Shown piece after piece: positions 1-3,928 of a stretch of DNA of 5,533 bases. Position 1 is the stretch's first letter. Every line of letters begins with the position of its first letter. Source of the DNA: Clostridium sp. UBA3947 (GTDB taxonomy: Bacteria; Bacillota; Clostridia; Clostridiales; Clostridiaceae); the NCBI GenBank assembly GCA_002385545.1, contig DGDR01000053.1, positions 1-5,533 on the forward strand. The letters run 5' to 3'. Below the pieces are notes generated by a model. It worked only from the letters and a program-made list of their open reading frames with translations, was not told the DNA's origin and searched no databases. A program made the translations under genes and the position numbers.

Positions 1-1
1 T

Positions 2-10
2 TGGTATAAT
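2..10 (+). promoter_or_regulatory. Candidate extended -10 promoter element of the first SatD gene
   Basis: TATAAT at 5-10 is a perfect sigma-A -10 box and is preceded by TG at 2-3 with one base between, which is the extended -10 form. It lies 42 bases upstream of the TTG start and would give a short leader carrying the ribosome-binding site. The -35 region falls outside the window, so the promoter cannot be fully judged. Confidence 0.5.
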
Positions 11-37
11 ATGAGTTAGATAAAAAAACTTTTACAT

Positions 38-43
38 AAGGAG
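38..43 (+). promoter_or_regulatory. Ribosome-binding site deciding the TTG start at 53
   Basis: AAGGAG at 38-43 is a strong Shine-Dalgarno sequence, nine bases before TTG at 53-55. No in-frame ATG lies near enough to compete, so this site supports the TTG start. Confidence 0.75.
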
Positions 44-52
44 AGTAAAAAT

Positions 53-859
53 TTGAAGCTATATGGTGTGATAACAATAGATATAGTACAATCTCGAAAA
101 ATCCTTAATAGGGATGCTATACAAGAAAAACTAAATAATTATTTTAAGCTTGTGAAAGATTTATATTCCCATGATATAGTTTCAGATATATGCTTCACCC
201 TAGGAGACGAGTGGCAGCTTATAACCGATAAACCTCACAAGTGTTATAGAATTGTCCATGATTTTCAAAAGCTTCTATGGCAGGATGACATCAGCATTTA
301 TGCTGGTATAGGCATAGGAGAACTTAAAACCAATATATACGAGGACACAAGAAAAATGGATGGATCCTGCTTCTACATGGCCAGAGAGGCCATTGAAATT
401 GCAAAAGAAGGTTCCAAAAAGAGAAATTCACACATTCAAAGTAAGCTAAATAGAGTCTATCTAAAGTCCATAGCCAGGGAAGTTCTCCAGGAAAAGCAAA
501 GCAGATTAAGTCTCTACCAAGAAACCAACAATCTAGAATTTAGCGAGGTAGCCGCAGATATAGAGGTAACCCCTACAGTTCACCTAGAGGACGTAATAAA
601 TACCCTAATAGAAAACAATGAAATCCTAACTGGCAAGCTAACCAAAAAGCAAAAGATAATCTATACAGAATACCAAAAATTAAAGTCCTATAGAAAGGTA
701 GTGGAAGCCAACAAGGATAGATTCACCGAAACCATCGGAGGCATAAGTCAGAAGCTAAATAGCGCCGAATACTTCACTATACAAAGAAATCAGGAAGTAA
801 TTGAAGGTCTCATCAATTTACTGCTGTTAGAAATAAAAAGAAACGCAGAAGAGATATAA
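53..859 (+). CDS. SatD family protein, cyclase-like N-domain with helical C-terminal region
   Basis: 268 aa, TTG start supported by AAGGAG nine bases upstream. The N-terminal half (residues 1-118) has the SatD-family pattern: a first strand ending in Asp10 followed by IVQSRKI, a TLGDEW turn at 49-54, a YAGIGIG strand at 83-89, and DG at 103-104 followed by FYMAREA at 107-113. The order of Asp, GDE and GIGIG resembles class III nucleotidyl cyclases, whose two metal-binding aspartates sit in equivalent strands; that comparison is inference. The Asn normally four residues before the transition-state Arg is Phe107 here (Arg111 is present), so catalysis is uncertain. Residues 120-268 are charged and mostly helical; 197-256 could be a degenerate helix-turn-helix of the kind expected at SatD C-termini. 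The family is named after satD of the Streptococcus mutans sat (secretion and acid tolerance) locus; the molecular function is not known to me. It is cytosolic, with no signal peptide or membrane segment. It is longer than the roughly 210-220 aa usual for SatD. The gene ends tail to tail with a short paralogue two bases away. Confidence 0.75.
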   Translation: MKLYGVITIDIVQSRKILNRDAIQEKLNNYFKLVKDLYSHDIVSDICFTLGDEWQLITDKPHKCYRIVHDFQKLLWQDDISIYAGIGIGELKTNIYEDTRKMDGSCFYMAREAIEIAKEGSKKRNSHIQSKLNRVYLKSIAREVLQEKQSRLSLYQETNNLEFSEVAADIEVTPTVHLEDVINTLIENNEILTGKLTKKQKIIYTEYQKLKSYRKVVEANKDRFTETIGGISQKLNSAEYFTIQRNQEVIEGLINLLLLEIKRNAEEI

Positions 860-861
860 CT

Positions 862-1245
862 TTAAGCACGCTTTATAACTAAAGCCTTATTAAACCTCTT
901 AGCCTGTTTTATAGCCTCTCTAGCTAAATAAAAGGAGGGGCCATCCAACTGATTTACCGTTAATTCAAAATTCCTTATAGATACAGGCCCTATACCAATA
1001 CCACAATAAAAATCTATTTCACCCAGTTGCCTATGAAAAAACTGCAGTATCCTACTATAATCACTATTATACCTAAGGAGACCTTCCCACTCATCTCCTA
1101 TGGTAATAATAAAGGGCGCCACTATACTATGAGAAAATAAAATATTAGCAGCCTTCAGCATATCAATAAGCCTATACTGAATTTTTTCACGATTAATAAG
1201 CTTTCTAGACCTTTTCAAATCACATATGATAGTCATATATTCCAA
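862..1245 (-). CDS. Short SatD-like protein, N-terminal cyclase-like domain only
   Basis: 127 aa, TTG start. It is paralogous to the SatD protein at 53-859: roughly 40% of residues match by eye over about 118 positions, including Asp9, SRK at 13-15, ITIGDEW at 47-53, YCGIGIG at 80-86, DG at 101-102 and FYLAREAI at 105-112. The protein stops about 15 residues after that last motif, so the C-terminal 80-150 residues seen in other SatD proteins are absent. It may be a stand-alone domain or a remnant truncated by a rearrangement that brought the + strand gene against it; the frame itself is intact with no internal stop. Stop codons of the two convergent genes are separated by only two bases (860-861), leaving no room for a terminator, so the transcripts probably overlap in antisense. 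It lies downstream of the DUF3307 gene on the same strand, but a gap of about 415 bp makes a simple operon doubtful. No membrane segments. Function unknown. Confidence 0.65.
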   Translation of the reverse strand: MEYMTIICDLKRSRKLINREKIQYRLIDMLKAANILFSHSIVAPFIITIGDEWEGLLRYNSDYSRILQFFHRQLGEIDFYCGIGIGPVSIRNFELTVNQLDGPSFYLAREAIKQAKRFNKALVIKRA

Positions 1246-1251
1246 CTATAA

Positions 1252-1257
1252 CACCTC
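1252..1257 (-). promoter_or_regulatory. Ribosome-binding site deciding the TTG start at 1245
   Basis: On the - strand GAGGTG (1257 down to 1252) lies six bases before TTG at 1245-1243. The alternative ATG at 1236-1234 would be fifteen bases away, which is too far, and would remove three residues of the first strand. The TTG is therefore preferred. Confidence 0.6.
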
Positions 1258-1268
1258 GATAAAAGTCA

Positions 1269-1318
1269 TGGAAAACCTTAAAACAATGAAAGCTTAAAAC
1301 GTTGGAAACTTGAAGTAA
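1269..1318. repeat. Three imperfect 16-18-bp tandem repeats upstream of the short SatD-like gene
   Basis: Units begin at 1269 (18 bp), 1287 (16 bp) and 1303 (16 bp). Each has the form TGgAAa-CTT-AA-; the first two share exact CTTAAAAC blocks at 1277-1284 and 1293-1300, and the third is more diverged. They lie 24-73 bases upstream of the TTG start, where promoter or leader sequence would be expected. Confidence 0.4.
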
Positions 1319-1336
1319 ATAAAACATATAGTACTT

Positions 1337-1377
1337 AAAAAGTCTTCTTGTTACATAGACGAATAGTCAAAACAAGA
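1337..1377 (-). terminator. Weak candidate terminator for the DUF3307 transcript
   Basis: Arms TCTTGTT (1346-1352) and AACAAGA (1371-1377) form a 7-bp stem, with a smaller GAC/GTC pairing (1358-1360 with 1366-1368) inside the loop. Read on the - strand, the stem is followed after four bases by five T (1341 down to 1337). The stem is weak and far from the DUF3307 stop (about 285 bases), so this is only a candidate; it could also be an unrelated structured leader. Confidence 0.25.
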
Positions 1378-1380
1378 GTT

Positions 1381-1420
1381 CACATTAGATGTTTATATTT
1401 AAACATAAACATCATCTGTG
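1381..1420. repeat. Near-perfect 26-bp palindrome with outer CACA/TGTG arms
   Basis: The core at 1388-1413 starts GATGTTTAT and ends ATAAACATC around a central TTTAAA; only the pair at 1397/1404 fails (A with C on +, a tolerated G-T pair on -). A 3x3 mismatch bulge then leads to outer CACA (1381-1384) and TGTG (1417-1420). No strong T-run follows on either strand, so it is not a typical intrinsic terminator. It could be a regulator-binding dyad or a transcript-stabilising hairpin. Confidence 0.5.
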
Positions 1421-1466
1421 TTTAGTTGTAAAACTTAACGTGTATATCATAAAAGCTGGCGTTCAC

Positions 1467-1496
1467 ATCTTTTAATATTATGTCTTTTAATACTAT
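1467..1496. repeat. Direct repeat pair, 15-bp period
   Basis: ATCTTTTAATATTAT (1467-1481) is followed immediately by GTCTTTTAATACTAT (1482-1496), matching at 13 of 15 positions. It lies in the same noncoding gap as a longer 15-bp-period array at 1546-1620 but is not in phase with it. Confidence 0.45.
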
Positions 1497-1545
1497 CATA
1501 TAGAAAAGTTACAAATAAGTGCTTACAAATCCTGAAAAATTATAT

Positions 1546-1620
1546 TTCAAGCAATTTTACTCCAAAGGATTTTACTTTAAATAATTGTATTATAAGCAAT
1601 TATACTTTAAGTAATTTAAA
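1546..1620. repeat. Five tandem 15-bp repeats downstream of the DUF3307 gene
   Basis: Five adjacent 15-bp units starting at 1546, 1561, 1576, 1591 and 1606 fit a consensus TTTAAGCAATTTTAC with about 10 to 14 of 15 matches each. The array begins 40 bases past the DUF3307 stop on the - strand. On that strand the repeats are interrupted by stop codons, so they do not extend the protein. The units are directly adjacent with no spacers, so this is a minisatellite-like array and not a CRISPR. Confidence 0.5.
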
Positions 1621-1642
1621 AATATTTACTGATTGAAAAACT

Positions 1643-1665
1643 ATTAAGAATGAAAAAATCTTAAT
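1643..1665 (-). terminator. Weak hairpin over the DUF3307 stop codon, possible terminator
   Basis: ATTAAGA (1643-1649) and TCTTAAT (1659-1665) form a 7-bp AT-rich stem with a 9-base loop. The TAA stop of the DUF3307 gene (1663-1661) lies inside the stem, and on the - strand the stem is followed by AGTTTTTC. The stem is weak, so termination efficiency is doubtful. Confidence 0.25.
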
Positions 1666-2545
1666 ATGGATTTAAAAATTTTAACAGAAGTCCTCCTCCA
1701 ATTCCTAATACTGTGCTCATTAAGGTTCCAATCAAATAATATTCTACAAAATCCCTATTATCTAACTCCCTAAATCTAGCCAAGGATTTAGCAGTAAATA
1801 CAAAACTTATAGCAGAATAGGCTTCGTTTATTACCAAGGTAAGAATGATAAATCTTTCAAAGATGCCTATATAATCGCTGGATATTGGGGACGGTTCAAT
1901 AATTCTGGTACTACCTTCTTCTGTCCAAGTAGCTCTAGAAGTTAGCCTCAAAGCGTTAATTATGCAATTTATGGCGTATCTGCCTCCGAAGCATGTAAGG
2001 GTATATACAATTAAGTAATTTAAGATGCTGATAATAGAGGGACGGTTCAACAATAATAGTGATATTTCAAACTTAGCCTTAGTAGAATGAGTGATAAGCT
2101 GCAAAAGGCCTCCTCTTTGGATATCAAAATGATAGTAAAACAATAATATTGTAGAAAAATGAAGAATCTGATCGGTGATGAAAAGCAAAGTTTCCTTCCA
2201 TCTAGTCATAAAGGTCAAGTATATTTGCTTAAGGTAGCTTCCACTCTTTTTCTTTCTAATGAAGGCATCTGGAGAAATCATTTCATTCACAGATAGAGAG
2301 CTTTTAGTGAAATCTATAAGAAAATGGGTTAAGCCTATACAAAAACTAAAGGGCAGAACTGTGGAAGGCTTGTACCATAAAATTAATATAAGAAATAGGA
2401 AAATAACCACATTTAATGAGTGTAAAAGGTTAGCCTTTAGTCTTTGCATTAATTTACGACTTTTTCTTTGAGTTGTTACAAGATTGCTTTGAAAAATAAA
2501 GTCTGTTAAACAATGAGATAAAATAGCAAGCTGTAAAAACACCAC
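1661..2545 (-). CDS. DUF3307 family multi-pass membrane protein
   Basis: 294 aa, GTG start set by GGAGGA seven bases upstream; a second GTG follows at once and is the only close alternative. It has DUF3307 hallmarks: HCLTDFIFQ at 11-19 (His11, Asp15, Gln19), His42 in an LLHSL segment, THFLIDF at 73-79, TDQILHF at 124-130, then the C-terminal signatures YIGIFER (225-231), TAKSLARF (251-258) and EYYLIGTLMS (268-277). About five or six hydrophobic segments are visible (near 46-60, 63-80, 117-138, 170-188, 228-252, 269-291). The His, Asp and Gln residues in or near the membrane suggest a metal site, but no biochemical function is known to me. It is somewhat longer than I would expect for the family; part of the extra length lies around residues 165-222, where two copies of the TTGAACCGTCCC 12-mer are read as LNRP (166-169) and EPSP (217-220). 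Its closeness to two SatD-like genes supports a joint role at the membrane. Confidence 0.75.
   Translation of the reverse strand: MVFLQLAILSHCLTDFIFQSNLVTTQRKSRKLMQRLKANLLHSLNVVIFLFLILILWYKPSTVLPFSFCIGLTHFLIDFTKSSLSVNEMISPDAFIRKKKSGSYLKQIYLTFMTRWKETLLFITDQILHFSTILLFYYHFDIQRGGLLQLITHSTKAKFEISLLLLNRPSIISILNYLIVYTLTCFGGRYAINCIINALRLTSRATWTEEGSTRIIEPSPISSDYIGIFERFIILTLVINEAYSAISFVFTAKSLARFRELDNRDFVEYYLIGTLMSTVLGIGGGLLLKFLNPY
1887..1899 (+). repeat. GGGGACGGTTCAA repeat, copy A, inside the DUF3307 gene
   Basis: GGGGACGGTTCAA at 1887-1899 on the + strand. On the coding (-) strand it is read as part of EPSP (residues 217-220), just before the conserved YIGIFER motif. Exact 12-mer matches lie at 2039-2050 and 3279-3290. 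Confidence 0.7.
2039..2050 (+). repeat. GGGACGGTTCAA repeat, copy B, inside the DUF3307 gene
   Basis: GGGACGGTTCAA at 2039-2050; the base before it is A, not the fourth G seen in copies A and C. It is read on the - strand in a different codon phase from copy A, as LNRP (residues 166-169). It lies about 150 bases from copy A in the same orientation. Confidence 0.7.
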
Positions 2546-2552
2546 TTTTGTA

Positions 2553-2558
2553 TCCTCC
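2553..2558 (-). promoter_or_regulatory. Ribosome-binding site deciding the GTG start at 2545
   Basis: GGAGGA (2558 down to 2553 on the - strand) lies seven bases before GTG at 2545-2543 and ten before the following GTG. The first is preferred on spacing, though the two starts differ by only one residue. Confidence 0.7.
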
Positions 2559-2807
2559 GAATAAACAATAGCATAATTATGGGTTCAATTAATGTGCCCA
2601 TTCCATTAACCGAGTTTAACTTATATTAGCTCAAAAGGATTAAATTTTTATACTTATGAGATATATAAGCAAACTATAAAATGGAATCTAATATATTATA
2701 TAACAAATATTACCATATTTAAAGGGTTGAAAGTATATTATTTATAGCTTATATGAAGCTTAATATTTATTCCAAAGGTCTTTTTATATTATTAATCTAT
2801 AAGCTTA

Positions 2808-2836
2808 TTTATTTTAGTCGAAAAATGATGTAGAAT
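2808..2836 (+). promoter_or_regulatory. Low-confidence promoter candidate for the lipoprotein gene
   Basis: TAGAAT at 2831-2836 matches the -10 consensus at five of six positions; TTTATT at 2808-2813, seventeen bases upstream, is a poor -35. Transcription would begin near 2843, putting the 14-bp repeats in the untranslated leader. Confidence 0.3.
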
Positions 2837-2871
2837 AGAGTTGATTAGTTGTTTTTGAAGTAGTGTATGGT

Positions 2872-2914
2872 GAAATTTTCATAACGAAATTTTTATAATG
2901 AAATTTTATAAAAT
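2872..2914 (+). repeat. Three tandem 14-bp repeats just before the lipoprotein ribosome-binding site
   Basis: GAAATTTTCATAAC (2872-2885), GAAATTTTTATAAT (2886-2899) and GAAATTTTATAAAAT (2900-2914) follow one another without gaps. The first two match at 12 of 14 positions. The array ends immediately before GAGGA at 2915-2919, fifteen bases from the ATG. It could affect ribosome access, bind a regulator or vary in copy number. Confidence 0.55.
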
Positions 2915-2929
2915 GAGGATGAACAGATT

Positions 2930-3739
2930 ATGAGAAAGTATAACATATTAAGAATAGGTTTTGCAGTTGCTTTGTCTTTAAGCCTTCTTGGATGCTCCAA
3001 AAAAGACAATGGAATTAAGGACTATACTACCATTGATGCCAAGCTGATAAAAAATCTTGCGGAGGACTATGTAGCATCAAGTAGCTCTAGGAAGGTTATT
3101 TATAATGGTATTGATGAGAGCTACACAGAGTTTAATGGGAATAAGAATTTAATGCATGTATACTCTAAGGGAGTTGAAGAAACTACCATACTGTATAATG
3201 CGCAATTTACAAATGGTAGTGCAAAGGTAGTCATAGTAGATCCCGAAGGAAATGTTACTGAGCTGGTTAAAAATAAAGGGGACGGTTCAAAGAAAATCCT
3301 ACTACCAGCAGGTAAATCAGTTATTAAGTTGTTGGGAAATAAGGCTACAGGAAATATAAAAATTCAAATACCTAGTGTAAATTCAGATTTAATATCCGAT
3401 GATGCTGGCCTTATTGATGATGGGGAACACCTATTTTATAAATATGATTTAAATGATAAAAATCAGCTGGCTATCCGAATTGTAAGAGTAGAAGTTGTGG
3501 ATGGTAAGATAGATAAGCTTGCCCAACTTAACTTGAATGGCAAGCTTGTTAATGGAATAGCTGTCATGTCATATAACGATGACGGCTGGGGTAACTCTGG
3601 TACGGTAGAAGTAAATCTTCAGGAGGAGTTGCTTATAAAAATTGAAATTAACAACAGCAAGTTTCCATCCGCTGATTGGGGAATTGAGGAAGGTATTTTT
3701 GCTTCAAATGATATGCAGTCAACAGATTTTATAAAATAG
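2930..3739 (+). CDS. Secreted lipoprotein of unknown function
   Basis: 269 aa, ATG start with GAGGA (2915-2919) ten bases upstream. The N-terminus is a type II signal peptide: basic MRKYNILR, a hydrophobic stretch (9-18), then the lipobox LLGC with Cys22 as the predicted lipidated residue, followed by a SKKDNG tether. The mature protein should be anchored to the outer face of the cell membrane. The rest has alternating hydrophobic strands separated by Gly/Asn/Asp turns, for example 84-114, 121-147 and 179-209, suggesting beta-sandwich domains; residues 123-136 have a LPAGKS..IKL pattern. There is no catalytic motif, membrane segment or cysteine besides Cys22, and I do not recognise a family. 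Copy C of the GGGGACGGTTCAA repeat is read as GDGS at 117-120, in the predicted turn between two strands. It stands alone on its strand and converges on the LTA-synthase-family gene through a shared terminator; an envelope role fits the context but is inference. Confidence 0.75.
   Translation: MRKYNILRIGFAVALSLSLLGCSKKDNGIKDYTTIDAKLIKNLAEDYVASSSSRKVIYNGIDESYTEFNGNKNLMHVYSKGVEETTILYNAQFTNGSAKVVIVDPEGNVTELVKNKGDGSKKILLPAGKSVIKLLGNKATGNIKIQIPSVNSDLISDDAGLIDDGEHLFYKYDLNDKNQLAIRIVRVEVVDGKIDKLAQLNLNGKLVNGIAVMSYNDDGWGNSGTVEVNLQEELLIKIEINNSKFPSADWGIEEGIFASNDMQSTDFIK
3278..3290 (+). repeat. GGGGACGGTTCAA repeat, copy C, inside the lipoprotein gene
   Basis: GGGGACGGTTCAA at 3278-3290, identical over 13 bases to copy A at 1887-1899. 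Here it is on the coding strand and read as GDGS. The flanking bases differ from those of copies A and B. Confidence 0.7.
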
Positions 3740-3855
3740 AATGTTGAAATTTGCTATTTAATAGGACAAATTAGGGTTTATTATAATGATTAGTGATGTT
3801 TTTGTACATACAATAAAGATGGACATGCAGTTTTTATGAAAGCTTAGCGAAAAAT

Positions 3856-3894
3856 AAGGACCTCTTGCTTTTGATATTCCAGCAAGAAGTCCTT
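3856..3894. terminator. Bidirectional intrinsic terminator between convergent genes
   Basis: Left arm AAGGACCTCTTGCT (3856-3869), 11-base loop, right arm AGCAAGAAGTCCTT (3881-3894). The + strand continues TTTGATTTT and the - strand ATTTTTCGC, so both readings have a T-run. The single imperfect pair (3862/3888) is a C-A mismatch in the + transcript but a G-U pair in the - transcript, so the hairpin is more stable for the leftward LTA-synthase-family gene. It also lies 117 bases past the lipoprotein stop and serves that gene. Confidence 0.85.
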
Positions 3895-3928
3895 TTTGAT
3901 TTTAGCTTGTATAAGAAAGTTGAGGCAG

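Larger units (their letters stand above)
1246..1660. other. 415-bp noncoding gap with tandem repeats and inverted repeats
   Basis: This AT-rich stretch between the short SatD-like gene and the DUF3307 gene has no reading frame I would call and no recognisable RNA gene or riboswitch. It holds three short tandem-repeat patches (1269-1318, 1467-1496, 1546-1620), a 7-bp inverted repeat with a nearby T-run on the - strand (1337-1377), and a 26-bp near-palindrome (1388-1413). I found no convincing sigma-A promoter for the short SatD-like gene here. The repeats suggest decayed or noncoding sequence rather than a lost gene. Confidence 0.6.
2546..2929. other. 384-bp divergent intergenic region
   Basis: The region separates the leftward DUF3307 gene from the rightward lipoprotein gene and must carry both promoters. 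It is very AT-rich with no open reading frame I would call and no RNA gene recognised. A possible lipoprotein promoter (2808-2836) and a triplicated 14-bp leader repeat (2872-2914) lie at the right end. I could not find a convincing promoter for the DUF3307 gene; a TTGAAC-17-TTTATT arrangement on the - strand would start transcription inside the ribosome-binding site. Confidence 0.6.

Noticed and set aside
862..1245. Frameshifted pseudogene of a full-length SatD
   Set aside because: The frame is intact with a good ribosome-binding site, and past its stop the DNA is the coding sequence of the opposite gene, with no SatD C-terminus left in another frame. Truncation remains possible, but a frameshift is not supported.
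1546..1620. CRISPR array
   Set aside because: The repeated units are 15 bp, adjacent and diverged, with no unique spacers; no cas gene is present.
2259..2471. 70-aa open frame on the + strand
   Set aside because: It lies wholly antisense to the well-supported DUF3307 gene, lacks a convincing ribosome-binding site and resembles no known protein.
2561..2700. sigma-A promoter for the DUF3307 gene (TTGAAC-17-TTTATT on the - strand)
   Set aside because: The start site would fall within the GGAGGA ribosome-binding site, and the -10 box is poor.
1887..3290. A complete insertion sequence or composite transposon bounded by the GGGACGGTTCAA copies
   Set aside because: All copies are in the same orientation, there is no transposase frame between them, and both genes they sit in remain open.
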